A stretch of DNA of 64,000 bases from Agaribacterium sp. ZY112 (GCF_041346925.1 NZ_CP166840.1:4153001-4217000), one strand, 5' to 3'; counted from the first letter of the stretch, positions 28,296 to 39,836 are shown. Numbers and translations: made by a program. The notes: generated from the sequence alone by a model not told the origin.

Positions 28296-29282
28296 TTAGT
28301 CGTTTTTAAGACTGGCTGGTGGCCAGTTCTCAAGACGCATACCCAAAGACAGACCACGTGAAGCAAGCACATCCTTAATTTCAGTAAGAGACTTCTTACC
28401 AAGATTAGGCGTTTTTAACAGCTCAACTTCAGTACGCTGAATCAGATCACCGATGTAGTAGATATTCTCGGCTTTTAAACAGTTCGCTGAACGAACAGTA
28501 AGCTCAAGATCATCAACCGGACGCAAGAGGATTGGATCAATCTGCTCTTCTTTCTCTTCCGGCTCAGCGGCTTTTTCACCTTCAAGGTCGACAAATACGG
28601 CCAATTGCTGCTGCAAAATGGTCGCTGCACGACGAATTGCATCTTCAGGATCAAGAGTCCCGTTGGTCTCTAAGTCCAACACCAACTTATCAAGGTCAGT
28701 ACGTTGCTCAACACGAGCACTCTCAACCTTGTAAGCCACACGGCGAACAGGGCTATAAGAAGCATCCAACTGCAGGCGCCCGATTGAACGAGTTTCCTCT
28801 TCATCTTGACGACGAGCATCTGCAGGCTCGTAGCCACGGCCACGGGCAACAGTCAAACGCATGTTTAACTCGCTGTCGTTGTTAATGTGAGCCAAAACTA
28901 GGTCTGGATTAACAATCTCGACATCGTGCTCAAGTTGAATATCACCAGCAGTAACTGGACCTGGGCCTTTTTTGCTCAGATTAAGAACTACTTGGTCTTT
29001 GCCATGCATGATGACAGCTACGTTTTTGAGGTTGAGCAAGATTTCTACGACATCTTCTTGCACACCTTCGATCGCACTGTATTCGTGCTGTACGCCATCG
29101 ATCTCACATTCAACAATGGCACAACCAGGCATTGAAGAAAGCAGGATACGACGAAGCGCATTACCCAATGTATGACCAAAGCCACGCTCTAGAGGTTCAA
29201 GAACCACCTTAGCGTGCGTAGGCGCCAACTCAGTGACATCAATGTTGCGAGGTGTCAAAAGTTCGTTTACAGCACTCTGCAT
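28296..29282 (-). CDS. rpoA: RNA polymerase alpha subunit
   Basis: 328 residues. The N-terminal domain (about 1-235) has [20 protein letters not shown], needed for dimer formation and beta/beta-prime assembly; an acidic linker ([15 protein letters not shown]) leads to the C-terminal domain (about 250-328) with [14 protein letters not shown] and [15 protein letters not shown], which touches UP elements and activators. 58 bases after rpsD in the alpha operon. Confidence 0.98.
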   Translation of the reverse strand: MQSAVNELLTPRNIDVTELAPTHAKVVLEPLERGFGHTLGNALRRILLSSMPGCAIVECEIDGVQHEYSAIEGVQEDVVEILLNLKNVAVIMHGKDQVVLNLSKKGPGPVTAGDIQLEHDVEIVNPDLVLAHINNDSELNMRLTVARGRGYEPADARRQDEEETRSIGRLQLDASYSPVRRVAYKVESARVEQRTDLDKLVLDLETNGTLDPEDAIRRAATILQQQLAVFVDLEGEKAAEPEEKEEQIDPILLRPVDDLELTVRSANCLKAENIYYIGDLIQRTEVELLKTPNLGKKSLTEIKDVLASRGLSLGMRLENWPPASLKND

Positions 29283-29340
29283 ATACCACCCTTTCAGTGT
29301 TTATCCGTTTAGGTTTCGTCTAGATTAACGTCAAACGCGA

Positions 29341-29961
29341 TTATTTTGAGTACAGCTCAACAATCAAGTTTTCGTTGATGTGAGCTGGAAGATCTTCACG
29401 ATCTGGAACGCGCTTAAATACGCCTTCTTTTTTCTCAGCACTTACATCAACCCACTCTACTTCAGCACGCTGAGCAGAAACGTTAAGCGCGTTTTGAATG
29501 CGCAACTGGTTTTTAGCTTTTTCGCGAACAGCTACAACATCACCTTCCTGCACACGGTAGGATGCAACATTAACAGTCTGGCCATTAACGAGAATTGCTT
29601 TGTGAGATACCAACTGACGAGATTCGGCGCGAGTAGCACCAAAACCCATGCGGTAAACCACATTATCAAGACGACGCTCTAAAAGCTGAAGCAAGTTTTC
29701 ACCTGTCGCACCTTTGATTCGAGCAGCTTCTTTATAGTAGTTACGGAATTGCTTCTCAAGTACACCGTAAAGACGACGAACTTTCTGCTTCTCACGAAGC
29801 TGAACACCGTAATCAGAAAGACGTCCACGACGTGCACCGTGCACACCAGGAATTGTTTCTGCTTTACACTTGCTCTCAAGAGCACGAACGCCGCTCTTCA
29901 GGAACAAATCTGTTCCTTCACGACGAGCTAATTTACAAGTAGGTCCAAGATAACGAGCCAT
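29341..29961 (-). CDS. rpsD: 30S ribosomal protein S4
   Basis: 206 residues starting [20 protein letters not shown], with the S4 RNA-binding domain at about 96-160 ([20 protein letters not shown]). S4 nucleates 16S rRNA folding and in E. coli represses the alpha operon by binding the rpsM leader; whether it does so here cannot be read directly. 12 bases after rpsK. Confidence 0.98.
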   Translation of the reverse strand: MARYLGPTCKLARREGTDLFLKSGVRALESKCKAETIPGVHGARRGRLSDYGVQLREKQKVRRLYGVLEKQFRNYYKEAARIKGATGENLLQLLERRLDNVVYRMGFGATRAESRQLVSHKAILVNGQTVNVASYRVQEGDVVAVREKAKNQLRIQNALNVSAQRAEVEWVDVSAEKKEGVFKRVPDREDLPAHINENLIVELYSK

Positions 29962-29973
29962 TACTAAACCCCC

Positions 29974-30366
29974 TTATACACGACGTTTCTTCGGAGGACG
30001 ACAGCCGTTATGAGGCACTGGAGTCGTATCCGTGATATTGGTGATTTTGTAGCCGATGTTATTTAGTGCGCGAACAGCTGATTCACGACCAGGGCCAGGA
30101 CCCTTAACTTCAACATCGAGGTTTTTCAATCCGTATTCTTGAGCGGCTTGACCAGCACGCTCAGCAGCAACCTGTGCAGCAAACGGAGTTGATTTACGAG
30201 AACCACGGAAACCAGAACCACCTGCAGTGGCCCAGCTCAAGGCATTGCCCTGACGATCGGTAATCGTAACGATAGTATTGTTGAACGAAGCGTGAATGTG
30301 CGCAACGCCGTCAACTACCGTCTTTTTGACTTTTTTCTTCGCGGTCTTTCCGCTTGGCTTAGCCAT
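29974..30366 (-). CDS. rpsK: 30S ribosomal protein S11
   Basis: 130 residues containing [19 protein letters not shown] and the basic tail [15 protein letters not shown], both typical of S11 in the 30S platform. 35 bases after rpsM. Confidence 0.98.
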   Translation of the reverse strand: MAKPSGKTAKKKVKKTVVDGVAHIHASFNNTIVTITDRQGNALSWATAGGSGFRGSRKSTPFAAQVAAERAGQAAQEYGLKNLDVEVKGPGPGRESAVRALNNIGYKITNITDTTPVPHNGCRPPKKRRV

Positions 30367-30401
30367 AATTCATCATTCCCCTATATTTGGGTGGCAATCT
30401 C

Positions 30402-30758
30402 TTACTTCTTAATCGGCTTACGAGGACCTTTACGCGTACGCGCATTGGTCTTGGTACGTTGACCGCGAAGAGGTAGGTTACGACGGTGGCGCAAGCCACG
30501 GAAACAGCCTAGGTCCATCAAACGCTTGATGTTCATAGACACTTCACGACGCAGGTCACCTTCAACAGTAAGCTTGGCGACTTCGTTACGAATTTCGTCC
30601 ATTTTAGCTTCGTCGAGAGAACCGATCTTTGTAGATTCTTCAATGCCAACGGCTGCACAAATCTGCTTAGCAGAGGTGCGACCGACCCCATATACATAGG
30701 TCAGGGAGATGACAGCATGCTTGTTGTCAGGAATATTGACACCAGCGATACGAGCCAT
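30402..30758 (-). CDS. rpsM: 30S ribosomal protein S13
   Basis: 118 residues, [20 protein letters not shown] at the start and [20 protein letters not shown] near the end. S13 sits in the 30S head and contacts P-site tRNA and L5. It is preceded by a 174-base gap after rpmJ, where the alpha-operon control leader would be expected. Confidence 0.98.
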   Translation of the reverse strand: MARIAGVNIPDNKHAVISLTYVYGVGRTSAKQICAAVGIEESTKIGSLDEAKMDEIRNEVAKLTVEGDLRREVSMNIKRLMDLGCFRGLRHRRNLPLRGQRTKTNARTRKGPRKPIKK

Positions 30759-30932
30759 TTAAAGCACTCCAATTTTAGATATATTTCAGCATTAACGGCA
30801 GTCGTTCAGGTTCTTACCCTATTGGAGACTGCGCTTGATTAGCCCGACAAGTCGGACGACAGTTAATACCGTGAGTTTATCAAACCTAGCGGATTGAAAG
30901 GCCAGAGACTTACCCCTCGCCCAAGTACATAC
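30759..30932 (-). promoter_or_regulatory. Leader gap before rpsM (possible S4-binding leader)
   Basis: The 174 bases between rpmJ and rpsM carry a small CCGAC/GTCGG hairpin and no gene. In E. coli the S4-responsive pseudoknot lies directly before rpsM, so this is where an equivalent would be. I cannot confirm a pseudoknot by eye. Confidence 0.3.
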
Positions 30933-31049
30933 TTAGCCTTGACGCTGCTTATGACGCGGCTCAGCACTGCAGATTACACGAACAGTACCTTTGCGGCGTA
31001 CGATTTTGCAGTTACGGCATGTTTTTTTAACAGATGCACGAACTTTCAT
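30933..31049 (-). CDS. rpmJ: 50S ribosomal protein L36
   Basis: 38 residues, [20 protein letters not shown] at the start. The zinc ligands are present: Cys11, Cys14, Cys27 and His33, so this is the zinc-binding form, not the C-minus paralogue. It follows the secY terminator and is the first gene behind the promoter at 31078-31105, which places it in the alpha operon transcript. Confidence 0.96.
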   Translation of the reverse strand: MKVRASVKKTCRNCKIVRRKGTVRVICSAEPRHKQRQG

Positions 31050-31077
31050 CGTCTTACCTCTATATGAAAGGCCGTGG

Positions 31078-31105
31078 ATTCTATCCACAGCAGAAAAAAA
31101 GTCAA
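31078..31105 (-). promoter_or_regulatory. Alpha-operon promoter (rpmJ-rpsM-rpsK-rpsD-rpoA-rplQ)
   Basis: Minus strand: -35 TTGACT (31100-31105), 16-base spacer, -10 TAGAAT (31078-31083), then CCACGGCC. The -35 is formed by the 3' arm of the secY terminator stem plus the first base of its T run, so terminator and promoter share DNA. Start of transcription would be about 20-25 bases before rpmJ. Confidence 0.7.
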
Positions 31106-31137
31106 GAGCTACATCATAAAAAGATATAGCTCTTGAC
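31094..31137 (-). terminator. Terminator of the S10-spc transcript after secY
   Basis: GTCAAGAGCTA (31101-31111) and TAGCTCTTGAC (31127-31137) form an 11-bp stem; on the minus strand seven T follow (31094-31100). It starts 16 bases after the secY stop. Confidence 0.92.
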
Positions 31138-31153
31138 CGTTTATTAGTTAAAT

Positions 31154-32491
31154 CTAGCGGCGACCGTAACTTTGTAAGTTGGCCTTTTTCAATACTGAAT
31201 CGTATTGATGACTCATTAAATGACTCTGTACTTGAGCCATAAAATCCATCACAACTACAACAACAATCAGTAATGAGGTACCACCAAGCAAGACCGGAAT
31301 ATCAGCGCTGTAAATAAGAATCTGAGGAAGCAATGCAACCGCAGCAATATACAGTGAACCCACAACAGTCAAACGAGTAAGAATGTTGTCGATATAACGA
31401 GCACTTTGCTCTCCAGGGCGAATACCCGGAATATACGCACCACCCTTTTTCAAGTTATCAGCAACTTCTTTAGGGTTGTAAATCATTGCGGTATAGATAA
31501 AGCAGAAAGCAATAATCAACACAGCAAAGATTACGTAATTCAAAGGCTGGCCAGGACCAATCATCAAAGCCAAATCCTGTAAGATTTCACCAGTCTTACC
31601 TTCACTAGCTGAACCACTCCACTGAGCAATTGAAGCTGGGAAAAGCAAAATACTTGAAGCAAAGATTACCGGAATCACACCCGCCATATTGACCTTAAGC
31701 GGTAAGTGACTGGTATTTTGCGCAACATGTCCCTGACGGCCAACTTGCTTACGCGCGTACTGAATAGTAATGCGGCGTTGACCACGCTCCATTCTAACTA
31801 CGAACCAAACAATACCAGTAGCAGCAAAGCCAAGAAGCAGTAACATTAATGGATGAAGGTCACCCTGACGCGTACTTTCAAAAGCCTGGCCAATTGCACT
31901 AGGTAAACCAGCAACAATACCTGCAAAGATCAGCATAGAGATACCGTTACCAATACCACGTTCTGTAATCTGCTCACCCAACCACATCATAAATACTGCA
32001 CCAGTCACTAGTGATGTGACCGCAATGATATGAAAGCTCATTGGATGCAAACCAGAGTATGCATAGCCGCTACCAGCCATACCAGCAACAGTCACAACAG
32101 CTTGCACTAGTGCAAGTGCGACAGTTAACCAGCGAGTATATTGGCTAATTTTACGACGACCTGCTTCGCCTTCTTTCTTTAAAGCTTCTAACGAAGGAGT
32201 CACTGCCGTCATCATCTGCATAATAATTGATGCAGAGATATAAGGCATAATCCCCAAGGCTAAAATACTCATACGCTCAAAAGCACCACCTGAGAACATG
32301 TTTACCATGCCTAAGATAGTGCCTGAGTTTTGTTCGAATAAATTAGCGACTTGCTCGGGATCAATTCCAGGAACTGGAATGTGGGTTCCGACGCGATAAA
32401 TTAAAATAGCGAGCAATAAAAACTTAAGGCGAGCCCAGAGCTCGCCTAATCCTTTTTGATTCGCTAGAGGTAAACTACCCTGCGTTGCCAT
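31154..32491 (-). CDS. secY: Protein translocase subunit SecY
   Basis: 445 residues with ten membrane segments. Conserved parts: [13 protein letters not shown] near 40, [20 protein letters not shown] (plug/TM2), [20 protein letters not shown] near 170, and cytosolic loop C5 with [18 protein letters not shown] near 350. It is the channel subunit for protein export, working with SecE (also in this window), SecG and SecA. 40 bases after rplO; last gene of the spc unit. Confidence 0.98.
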   Translation of the reverse strand: MATQGSLPLANQKGLGELWARLKFLLLAILIYRVGTHIPVPGIDPEQVANLFEQNSGTILGMVNMFSGGAFERMSILALGIMPYISASIIMQMMTAVTPSLEALKKEGEAGRRKISQYTRWLTVALALVQAVVTVAGMAGSGYAYSGLHPMSFHIIAVTSLVTGAVFMMWLGEQITERGIGNGISMLIFAGIVAGLPSAIGQAFESTRQGDLHPLMLLLLGFAATGIVWFVVRMERGQRRITIQYARKQVGRQGHVAQNTSHLPLKVNMAGVIPVIFASSILLFPASIAQWSGSASEGKTGEILQDLALMIGPGQPLNYVIFAVLIIAFCFIYTAMIYNPKEVADNLKKGGAYIPGIRPGEQSARYIDNILTRLTVVGSLYIAAVALLPQILIYSADIPVLLGGTSLLIVVVVVMDFMAQVQSHLMSHQYDSVLKKANLQSYGRR

Positions 32492-32531
32492 TCTTATTCT
32501 CTCTTAGCTGTGTCTTACCACAAGAGCAAAA

Positions 32532-32966
32532 TTACTCTTCGATCTTACCACCAGCGGCTTCAATTGCAGCCTGGGCGCCTTTAGTAACGGATAAGCCTTT
32601 CAAAGTAACGGCTTTAGTTACGTCACCAGAGAGGAAAACCTTGACGCGCTTAATACCAGCATTAATTAAACCAGCTGCTTTTAACGTTTCTAGATCTACC
32701 ACTTCAGCTTCAACACTATTGAGCTCAGAAGTGCGAATCTCAGCAGTAACAAGTGCAATACGGCTAGTAAAACCATATTTAGGCAAACGTTTCTGCAAAG
32801 GCATTTGACCACCCTCGAAACCAGGACGAACACTGCCGCCTGAACGAGACTTTTGACCTTTGTGACCGCGACCAGCAGTCTTACCAAGACCACTACCCAT
32901 ACCGCGACCAGCGCGTTTTGCTTCTTTTACACGACCAGGTGCAGGACTTAAAGTATTCAGACGCAT
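32532..32966 (-). CDS. rplO: 50S ribosomal protein L15
   Basis: 144 residues. The start is placed at [11 protein letters not shown] (32966); a longer reading from 32981 adds five residues and would overlap rpmD. Typical [20 protein letters not shown] and [14 protein letters not shown] motifs. One base separates it from the rpmD stop. Confidence 0.96.
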   Translation of the reverse strand: MRLNTLSPAPGRVKEAKRAGRGMGSGLGKTAGRGHKGQKSRSGGSVRPGFEGGQMPLQKRLPKYGFTSRIALVTAEIRTSELNSVEAEVVDLETLKAAGLINAGIKRVKVFLSGDVTKAVTLKGLSVTKGAQAAIEAAGGKIEE

Positions 32967-32967
32967 C

Positions 32968-33153
32968 TTATTCACCCTCAACCTGTAGCAAGTAATGTGC
33001 TTTGTTGATCATGCCGCGTACTGAAGGAGTATCTTCTACTTCAACAGTGTGACGAATGCGACGTAGACCAAGACCTTTTACACATGCGATGTGCGCTTTA
33101 AGACGACCCGCAGTGCTTTTAATTTGAGTAACTTTTAGAGTTTTCTTTGCCAT
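32968..33153 (-). CDS. rpmD: 50S ribosomal protein L30
   Basis: 61 residues from [13 protein letters not shown] (ATG at 33151-33153). A GTG nine bases upstream is in frame, but the ATG fits the family start and has GGTGAG before it. Contains [20 protein letters not shown], the L30 signature. Confidence 0.95.
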   Translation of the reverse strand: MAKKTLKVTQIKSTAGRLKAHIACVKGLGLRRIRHTVEVEDTPSVRGMINKAHYLLQVEGE

Positions 33154-33193
33154 GGTGCTCACCAGTTGCCCGACCCGAAGGCCGGAGCATGAC

Positions 33194-33703
33194 TTATCGA
33201 ATATCTTCTACTGACTTACCGCGTTTAGCTGCTACCTGATCAGGAGAAGCCATTGAGCGCAATGCTTCAAAAGTTGCACGCACTACGTTAACGGGGTTAG
33301 TAGAACCGTAACATTTGCCTAATACGTTTTGTACGCCAGCCATTTCTAGCACAGCACGCATAGCACCACCAGCAATTACACCAGTACCCTGCGATGCAGG
33401 CTGCATGTAAACGTGTGAGGCGCCGTGGCGACCTTTAGTTGGGTATTGAATGGTATCGCCATTCAACTCAACTTGAATCATGTTACGACGAGCGTTTTCC
33501 ATTGCCTTCTGGATGGCGATAGGCACTTCACGAGCCTTACCACGACCGAAGCCAACACGACCTTCACCATCACCAACAACAGTTAGTGCGGTAAAGCCGA
33601 AAATACGACCACCTTTTACAGTTTTGGCAACGCGGTTAACTTGAACCAGCTTCTCGCGCATGCCTTCTGCATTGGCGTCATCACGGTTATTTTGTTGTGA
33701 CAT
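33194..33703 (-). CDS. rpsE: 30S ribosomal protein S5
   Basis: 169 residues with the double-stranded RNA-binding N-domain ([20 protein letters not shown]) and the [19 protein letters not shown] stretch. S5 affects decoding accuracy; the loop positions linked to spectinomycin resistance (KGGR region) look wild-type. 10 bases after rplR. Confidence 0.97.
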   Translation of the reverse strand: MSQQNNRDDANAEGMREKLVQVNRVAKTVKGGRIFGFTALTVVGDGEGRVGFGRGKAREVPIAIQKAMENARRNMIQVELNGDTIQYPTKGRHGASHVYMQPASQGTGVIAGGAMRAVLEMAGVQNVLGKCYGSTNPVNVVRATFEALRSMASPDQVAAKRGKSVEDIR

Positions 33704-33713
33704 AACGTTACCC

Positions 33714-34064
33714 TTAGAAATCTAAACCAGCTTCACGCGCTGCATCAGCCAACGCTTTGATACGACCGTGATATTTGAAGCCGCTGCGATCAAACGCAAC
33801 TTTTTCAATACCGGCAGCCTTGGCGCGCTCAGCAATCAGAGCACCTACTTTAGTGGCAGCTTCGGCATTACCGGTAGCGCCTGCTTTAAGATCTTTCTCA
33901 ACTGTTGATGCACTGGCCAGAACCTTAGCACCTTCACCGTCAATGATCTGAGCGTAGATGTGGCGTGGAGTGCGATTTACACACAAACGTGCAATTTTTA
34001 ACTCACGAATTTTCGCGCGCGAGCGACGTGCGCGACGGAGTCTTGATGCTTTTTTGTCGTTCAT
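33714..34064 (-). CDS. rplR: 50S ribosomal protein L18
   Basis: 116 residues, basic N-terminus ([19 protein letters not shown]), [17 protein letters not shown] and the closing [20 protein letters not shown]. Binds 5S rRNA. 20 bases after rplF. Confidence 0.97.
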   Translation of the reverse strand: MNDKKASRLRRARRSRAKIRELKIARLCVNRTPRHIYAQIIDGEGAKVLASASTVEKDLKAGATGNAEAATKVGALIAERAKAAGIEKVAFDRSGFKYHGRIKALADAAREAGLDF

Positions 34065-34084
34065 AATCGTTTACCTGTCAGACC

Positions 34085-34618
34085 CTACTTCTTCTTAGCT
34101 TCTTTACGGCGAACATGCTCGTCACCATAACGAATACCTTTACCTTTATAAGGCTCAGGTGGACGGAAGGCGCGAATTTCAGCGGCTGCCTGACCAAGAA
34201 GTTGCTTGTCAGCACTTTTCAATACGATTTCGGTTTGGCTTGGGGTTTCTGCCGTAACACCTTCTGGCAAGCTATAGTCAACTGGGTGAGACAAGCCCAA
34301 CGCCAAGTTGATAGTCTTACCTGATGCCTTAGCACGGTAACCTACGCCGTTCAGGATCAGTTTCTTTTCAAAACCTTTATCGACACCGCTAACCATATTG
34401 TTAACGAGTGCGCGCATGGTACCGGCGAGCGCTTTAGCTTCTTTGCTGTTTTCCGATGCAGCGAACTTCAGCACATTTTCTTCTTGCTGAACAGTTACTT
34501 TATCGTGAACAACCAGGCTCAATTTACCGTTCTTGCCGGAAACCTGTAAGTCTTGCCCTTTAAGGTCGATTTTAACTGCTGAAGGCAGTTCAACCGGGGC
34601 GTTAGCTATACGTGACAT
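34085..34618 (-). CDS. rplF: 50S ribosomal protein L6
   Basis: 177 residues starting [19 protein letters not shown], with the conserved C-terminal [20 protein letters not shown] motif. Binds 23S rRNA near the factor-binding site. 29 bases after rpsH. Confidence 0.97.
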   Translation of the reverse strand: MSRIANAPVELPSAVKIDLKGQDLQVSGKNGKLSLVVHDKVTVQQEENVLKFAASENSKEAKALAGTMRALVNNMVSGVDKGFEKKLILNGVGYRAKASGKTINLALGLSHPVDYSLPEGVTAETPSQTEIVLKSADKQLLGQAAAEIRAFRPPEPYKGKGIRYGDEHVRRKEAKKK

Positions 34619-34647
34619 TGCTGTTTCCTAAATCTTTTAACTATTAA

Positions 34648-35040
34648 TTAGAATACGGTGCAAAGAACTTCGCCACCAATTCCTGCACTACGTGCAGCGC
34701 GATCAGTCATAACACCTTTAGAGGTGGTTACGATCGCTACACCTAGCCCCGCACGTACGCTTGGCAAATCTTTATTGCTTACGTAGTTACGTAGACCAGG
34801 ACGGCTGCTGCGCTGAAGTTCGGCGATTACAGGCTTGCCTTCAAAGTACTTCAATTCAACAGTTAAATCTTTTTTAACTTCACCAGCTACGTCGTAGCCG
34901 CTGATGTAACCTTCTTCAAGAAGAACTCGTGCGATTTCTACTTTTAAAGTTGAAGAAGGGATGACTACGTTCGCTTTGCCAACTGCTTGGGCATTGCGGA
35001 TGCGAGTCAACATATCTGCAACGGTATCTTGCATACTCAT
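34648..35040 (-). CDS. rpsH: 30S ribosomal protein S8
   Basis: 130 residues, [20 protein letters not shown], ending in [12 protein letters not shown] central 16S rRNA binder; in E. coli it also represses the spc operon at the rplX-rplE region. 26 bases after rpsN. Confidence 0.97.
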   Translation of the reverse strand: MSMQDTVADMLTRIRNAQAVGKANVVIPSSTLKVEIARVLLEEGYISGYDVAGEVKKDLTVELKYFEGKPVIAELQRSSRPGLRNYVSNKDLPSVRAGLGVAIVTTSKGVMTDRAARSAGIGGEVLCTVF

Positions 35041-35066
35041 GTGATTACTCCTATTACTCTACCCAA

Positions 35067-35372
35067 TTACCAGCTGGCTTTAACCAGACCAGGTACATCG
35101 CCACGCATAGCTGCTTCACGCAACTTGTTACGGCAGAGGCCGAATTTACGGTATACCGCGTGAGGGCGACCAGTTACACGACAACGACGCTGACGACGAG
35201 CGGCGCTTGAGTCGCGAGGTAATTTTTGCAATTTAATAACTGCTTCCCAAACTTCATCTTCAGAAGACTGAGGGTTAGCAATGATTGCTTTTAACGCTTC
35301 GCGTTTCGCTCCGAATTTTTCAACCGCTTTGGTGCGCTTAACTTCGCGAGCGATCATCGATTTCTTAGCCAT
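35067..35372 (-). CDS. rpsN: 30S ribosomal protein S14
   Basis: 101 residues, the long zinc-free form (no CxxC pairs), with [20 protein letters not shown] and [20 protein letters not shown]. 12 bases after rplE. Confidence 0.97.
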   Translation of the reverse strand: MAKKSMIAREVKRTKAVEKFGAKREALKAIIANPQSSEDEVWEAVIKLQKLPRDSSAARRQRRCRVTGRPHAVYRKFGLCRNKLREAAMRGDVPGLVKASW

Positions 35373-35384
35373 ATTCTTTCTACC

Positions 35385-35924
35385 CTAGCCTTTGAATGGG
35401 AAGTTAAATGCTTTCAACAGCGCACGACCTTCGTCGTTAGTGCGAGCACTTGTAGTAATACAAATGTCCAAACCGCGCAGTTTATCGACTTTATCGTAAT
35501 CAATCTCTGGGAAGATGATTTGCTCAGTCACACCCATTGAAAAGTTACCACGACCGTCGAATTGCTTAGGGCTAATACCACGGAAGTCGCGAATACGAGG
35601 AATCGAGATGTTAATCAAGCGATCCAAGAATTCGTACATTTTTTCGCTACGCAGAGTAACTTTTGTGCCGATGGGCCATTCTTCACGAACCTTAAAGCCC
35701 GCGATAGATTTACGCGCTTTGGTTACGATAGGTTTTTGACCGGCAATCTTTTCCAGGTCAGCTTGTGCATTCTCTAAAACTTTTTTATCGGTAAGTGCTT
35801 CACCTACACCCATGTTGATGGTGATTTTGGTGATCTTAGGCACTTCCATAACGTTGTCTAGCTTCAGCTCTTCTTTAAGCTTGGCTTTAACTTCGTTGTT
35901 GTAAAACTCTTTTAAGCGGGCCAT
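35385..35924 (-). CDS. rplE: 50S ribosomal protein L5
   Basis: 179 residues with [38 protein letters not shown] and ending [12 protein letters not shown]. Binds 5S rRNA and meets S13 across the subunit bridge. 42 bases after rplX, the gap where the E. coli S8 operator lies. Confidence 0.97.
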   Translation of the reverse strand: MARLKEFYNNEVKAKLKEELKLDNVMEVPKITKITINMGVGEALTDKKVLENAQADLEKIAGQKPIVTKARKSIAGFKVREEWPIGTKVTLRSEKMYEFLDRLINISIPRIRDFRGISPKQFDGRGNFSMGVTEQIIFPEIDYDKVDKLRGLDICITTSARTNDEGRALLKAFNFPFKG

Positions 35925-35966
35925 GACTTTTACTCTGCTTAATTATCGAACACGAAACGATCGGTC

Positions 35967-36281
35967 TTAGCCGTCTACCGCTTCGCCATTTGATTTAAAT
36001 ACGCGAATCTTCTTTTCGCCTTCTACTTTGATAGCTACTTTGTCAGCTTTTTGAGTTGCTGAGTTAAAGATCGCTACATTAGAAGGGTCAATTGGCGCTT
36101 CTTTTTCTACGATGCCACCTTGAACACCTAGTTGTGGATTCGGCTTGGTATGCTTCTTAACCATTTGAATACCGCTAACGATCAAACGACCATCATCTAG
36201 TACACGGTTAATCTTGCCACGCTTGCCTTTATCACGACCGGTGGTAACGATAACTTCGTCATTCTTTTTTAATTTTTTCAT
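35967..36281 (-). CDS. rplX: 50S ribosomal protein L24
   Basis: 104 residues with the KOW motif [20 protein letters not shown] and the conserved [15 protein letters not shown]. Assembly initiator of the 50S subunit. 28 bases after rplN. Confidence 0.97.
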   Translation of the reverse strand: MKKLKKNDEVIVTTGRDKGKRGKINRVLDDGRLIVSGIQMVKKHTKPNPQLGVQGGIVEKEAPIDPSNVAIFNSATQKADKVAIKVEGEKKIRVFKSNGEAVDG

Positions 36282-36309
36282 AAACTCTTTCCTCTTGACC
36301 GGCGGATGC

Positions 36310-36678
36310 TTATAGCACCTCTGGTGCCAGAGAAATAATCTTCATGAACTTCTCTGAGCGAAGTTCGCGGGTTACAGGGCCAAAGATACGAGTACCGACC
36401 GGTGCGTCTTGTGTGTTCAAAAGAACAGCTGCATTCTGATCGAACTTAATCAATGAACCGTCCTGGCGACGAATACCTTTTTTGGTACGCACCACAACTG
36501 CATTCATTACTTGACCTTTCTTAACGCGACCACGAGGAATTGCTTCCTTAACGGTCACCTTGATAATGTCGCCGATGCGGGCGTAACGACGATGCGAACC
36601 ACCCAGCACTTTGATACACATAACACGACGTGCACCGCTGTTGTCAGCAACATCCAAATAGCTTTCTGTTTGAATCAC
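36310..36678 (-). CDS. rplN: 50S ribosomal protein L14
   Basis: 122 residues, [20 protein letters not shown] at the start and [20 protein letters not shown] near the end. 30 bases after rpsQ with no separate spc promoter visible, so S10 and spc genes are probably one transcript here. Confidence 0.97.
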   Translation of the reverse strand: MIQTESYLDVADNSGARRVMCIKVLGGSHRRYARIGDIIKVTVKEAIPRGRVKKGQVMNAVVVRTKKGIRRQDGSLIKFDQNAAVLLNTQDAPVGTRIFGPVTRELRSEKFMKIISLAPEVL

Positions 36679-36708
36679 TACTTATTCTCCAAATGTTACG
36701 CCGCGGCG

Positions 36709-36975
36709 TTAAATTTCTTTAGCGCGTTCGTCGACTGACTGCAGAGCCCATGACTTTGACTTAGACAAAGGACGGGTTTCAGCAATAGTTACGGTATCGC
36801 CTGTTTTACAATCGTTGTTCTCATCGTGAGCTTTAAGCTTCGACGATTTAAGAACGTACTTGCCGTAAACAGGGTGCTTAACTTTGCGCTCGACTTTAAC
36901 GACAATGGACTTATCCATTTTATCGCTAACGACCAGGCCTTTAAGCGTACGGACCAATTTCTTAGCTTCAGTCAT
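36709..36975 (-). CDS. rpsQ: 30S ribosomal protein S17
   Basis: 88 residues with [20 protein letters not shown] and [20 protein letters not shown]. Early-assembly 16S rRNA binder. 2 bases after rpmC. Confidence 0.97.
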   Translation of the reverse strand: MTEAKKLVRTLKGLVVSDKMDKSIVVKVERKVKHPVYGKYVLKSSKLKAHDENNDCKTGDTVTIAETRPLSKSKSWALQSVDERAKEI

Positions 36976-36977
36976 TA

Positions 36978-37169
36978 TTAGTTACCTGCCTTTTGACGAA
37001 GTGCTGTTTTAACTCGAGCAATATCACGACGTGTTTGCTTAACCAGATGAGTTTGATTCAACTGGCCAGTCGACTTTTGCATGCGCAATTTAAACTGTGC
37101 ATCCAACTGCGATAACAACTCAGCTTTAAGCTCTTCAACGGTCAATTCGCTGTAATTTTTAGTACTCAT
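36978..37169 (-). CDS. rpmC: 50S ribosomal protein L29
   Basis: 63 residues, a helical hairpin with [20 protein letters not shown] and [16 protein letters not shown]. Sits at the exit tunnel. Its start overlaps the rplP stop by one base. Confidence 0.96.
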   Translation of the reverse strand: MSTKNYSELTVEELKAELLSQLDAQFKLRMQKSTGQLNQTHLVKQTRRDIARVKTALRQKAGN

Positions 37170-37582
37170 TACATTACCGTCCGTTTAACAAAAGTGGTCT
37201 TAAAAGGAAGTTTTGCAGCAGCAAGAGCAAATGCTTCACGAGCAAGCTCTTCTGTGACACCTTCCATTTCATAAAGGACACGGCCTGGCTGAATCTGGCA
37301 AACCCAGTATTCAACATTACCCTTACCTTTACCCTGACGAACCTCAAGAGGCTTCTCTGTGATTGGCTTATCAGGAAACACACGGATCCAGATTTTACCG
37401 CCACGTTTAACGTGACGAGTCATAGCACGACGAGCGGCTTCGATTTGACGAGCAGTAATACGACCGCGTGCGACGGCTTTTAGTCCGAATTCACCAAAAC
37501 TAACTTTCGAGCCACGTAGCGCTAAACCGCGGTTACGACCCGTCTGTTGTTTTCTGAATTTTGTACGTTTTGGCTGCAACAT
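37169..37582 (-). CDS. rplP: 50S ribosomal protein L16
   Basis: 137 residues, [20 protein letters not shown]; contains [20 protein letters not shown] and the conserved [20 protein letters not shown]. Contacts A-site tRNA. 61 bases after rpsC. Confidence 0.97.
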   Translation of the reverse strand: MLQPKRTKFRKQQTGRNRGLALRGSKVSFGEFGLKAVARGRITARQIEAARRAMTRHVKRGGKIWIRVFPDKPITEKPLEVRQGKGKGNVEYWVCQIQPGRVLYEMEGVTEELAREAFALAAAKLPFKTTFVKRTVM

Positions 37583-37643
37583 TGTTGGCTAACCCTTTCT
37601 CAATTCTTAAATCTTGTTTCGCCTGCTAGATAACTAGACAGGT

Positions 37644-38324
37644 TTACTTTTTAGATTTTTTCTTTTGCGGCTTGGAAGCTTCTTGCTCTTCTACGCCACC
37701 GATAACTTCGCCTTTAAAGATCCATACTTTTACGCCGATAATGCCGTAAGTAGTAAGACCTTCTGCTGTTGCGTAGTCAATATCAGCACGTAAAGTATGA
37801 AGAGGTACACGACCTTCACGGTACCATTCAGAGCGTGCAATCTCAGCACCACCTAAACGACCACCAACTTGTACCTTCACACCTTCAGCGCCTTGACGCA
37901 TTGCGTTTTGTACTGCGCGCTTCATAGCGCGACGGAACATAACACGACGTTCAAGCTGCTGAGCAACACTCTGCGCTACAAGAGCAGCGTCGAGATCAGG
38001 CTTACGAATTTCTTCAATATTGATGTGAACAGGTACGCCCATCTCTTTAGAGATTTCAGCGCGCAACTTCTCAACATCTTCACCTTTCTTACCAATAACA
38101 ATACCTGGACGTGCAGTGTGAATAGTCACACGAGCAGTGTTCGCAGGACGCTCGATATCGATTCGGCTTACTGAAGCGTGAGCGAGCTTCTCTTCTACAA
38201 ATTTACGTACTTTTAAATCTGTATTGAGCTTGTCCGCGTATTCTTTCTTGCCGGCGTACCAAGTAGAACGGTGACGCTTAACAATACCAAGACGAATACC
38301 TGTAGGATGTACTTTCTGACCCAT
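37644..38324 (-). CDS. rpsC: 30S ribosomal protein S3
   Basis: 226 residues: [22 protein letters not shown] domain with [16 protein letters not shown], and the C-domain [20 protein letters not shown], ending in a Lys-rich tail. Forms the mRNA entry with S4 and S5. 13 bases after rplV. Confidence 0.98.
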   Translation of the reverse strand: MGQKVHPTGIRLGIVKRHRSTWYAGKKEYADKLNTDLKVRKFVEEKLAHASVSRIDIERPANTARVTIHTARPGIVIGKKGEDVEKLRAEISKEMGVPVHINIEEIRKPDLDAALVAQSVAQQLERRVMFRRAMKRAVQNAMRQGAEGVKVQVGGRLGGAEIARSEWYREGRVPLHTLRADIDYATAEGLTTYGIIGVKVWIFKGEVIGGVEEQEASKPQKKKSKK

Positions 38325-38337
38325 AGTCCGCTCTCTC

Positions 38338-38667
38338 TTATTCCGCTACTTTCACAGTAATGTGACAAGTGCGCTTCAAAATTCGATCTGCGCGCCCTTT
38401 TGCACGTGGTTTGATGCGCTTCATAGTGAAGCCCTCATCAACAAAAATGGTTGAAACTTTCAGCTCATCAACATCTGCACCATCGTTATGCTCGGCGTTT
38501 GCAATTGCAGACTCCAAAACTTTCTTAACTAGGTGCGCGCCTTTTTTAGTGCTGAAAGAAAGAATATCCAGCGCTTCTTCAACGGACTTGCCGCGAATTT
38601 GGTCTGCAACCAGGCGTGCCTTTTGAGCCGACAATCGAGCGCCGCGTAATACTGCTGCTACTTCCAT
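38338..38667 (-). CDS. rplV: 50S ribosomal protein L22
   Basis: 109 residues starting [20 protein letters not shown]; the tunnel loop is [20 protein letters not shown] and looks wild-type at macrolide-associated positions. 21 bases after rpsS. Confidence 0.97.
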   Translation of the reverse strand: MEVAAVLRGARLSAQKARLVADQIRGKSVEEALDILSFSTKKGAHLVKKVLESAIANAEHNDGADVDELKVSTIFVDEGFTMKRIKPRAKGRADRILKRTCHITVKVAE

Positions 38668-38688
38668 CGTTCTACTCCGAATTATCTA

Positions 38689-38964
38689 TTAACGCTTGGC
38701 TTTTTTATCAGCCACGTGACCGCGATAAGTGCGGGTTGGGGCAAACTCGCCCAGTTTGTGTCCGACCATCTCTTCAGAGACAAGCACAGGCACATGCTGA
38801 CGGCCGTTGTGTACAGAAAGAGTCAAGCCAACCATGTTTGGAAGAATCATGGAACGACGAGACCAAGTCTTAATCGGACGGCGATCATTTTTTTCAGCTG
38901 CCGTTTCCACTTTAGCTAGCAAGTGGTGATCAATAAACGGACCTTTTTTCAGCGAACGTGGCAC
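38689..38964 (-). CDS. rpsS: 30S ribosomal protein S19
   Basis: 91 residues, [20 protein letters not shown], with [20 protein letters not shown] and [18 protein letters not shown]. Forms the 30S head with S13. 33 bases after rplB. Confidence 0.97.
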   Translation of the reverse strand: MPRSLKKGPFIDHHLLAKVETAAEKNDRRPIKTWSRRSMILPNMVGLTLSVHNGRQHVPVLVSEEMVGHKLGEFAPTRTYRGHVADKKAKR

Positions 38965-38997
38965 TAGAATACCCTCTTAACCTTTAGCGTAAGACGC

Positions 38998-39825
38998 TTA
39001 CTTTTTATTTCGACGGCGTACGATCATGCTATCTGTACGCTTGTTCTTACGAGTCTTATAACCCTTAGCCGGTGTACCCCAAGGAGACACTGGATGACGA
39101 CCACCAGAAGTACGGCCTTCACCACCACCATGTGGGTGATCTACCGGGTTCATCGCAACACCGCGAACGGTAGGACGAATACCACGCCAGCGAGTTGCAC
39201 CTGCCTTACCCAAAGAGCGAAGACTGTGCTCACTGTTGCTTACTTCACCAAGTGTCGCACGACAGTCAGATAAAACTCGACGCATTTCACCACTGCGAAG
39301 ACGCAGGGTTGCATGACGACCTTCACGAGCCACTAGCTGTACAGAAGTACCTGCCGAACGTGCAATTTGAGCACCTTTACCAGGCTTAAGCTCTACACAG
39401 TGAATCGTGCTACCAACAGGCATATTGCGCAAAGGCAAGGTGTTGCCTACTTTGATATCAGCTGCGTTACCGCTAATTACGGTATCACCAGCTTTAAGAC
39501 CTTTTGGAGCGATAATATAACGACGCTCACCATCAAGGTAACAAATCAAAGCGATGTGCGCCGTACGATTAGGATCGTACTCAATACGCTCTACTTTTGC
39601 AGGGATACCATCTTTATTGCGCTTAAAGTCAACAATACGGTAACGCTGCTTGTGACCACCACCACGATGACGGGTAGTGATACGACCCAAGTTGTTACGA
39701 CCGCCACTCTTAGGAGCGCTGTCGAGCAAAGGACCATAAGGTGCGCCTTTATGCAAATCTGTATGAACTACAGATACAACAGCACGACGACCAGGAGACG
39801 TAGGTTTACGTTTTACAATTGCCAC
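38998..39825 (-). CDS. rplB: 50S ribosomal protein L2
   Basis: 275 residues with [20 protein letters not shown] and the peptidyl-transferase-centre stretch [20 protein letters not shown] (contains the conserved His). 11 bases after rplW. Confidence 0.98.
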   Translation of the reverse strand: MAIVKRKPTSPGRRAVVSVVHTDLHKGAPYGPLLDSAPKSGGRNNLGRITTRHRGGGHKQRYRIVDFKRNKDGIPAKVERIEYDPNRTAHIALICYLDGERRYIIAPKGLKAGDTVISGNAADIKVGNTLPLRNMPVGSTIHCVELKPGKGAQIARSAGTSVQLVAREGRHATLRLRSGEMRRVLSDCRATLGEVSNSEHSLRSLGKAGATRWRGIRPTVRGVAMNPVDHPHGGGEGRTSGGRHPVSPWGTPAKGYKTRKNKRTDSMIVRRRNKK

Positions 39826-39836
39826 TTTTGCTCTCC

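Noticed and set aside
32967..32981. Five extra residues on L15
   Set aside because: They would overlap rpmD; MRLNTLSP is the conserved L15 start.
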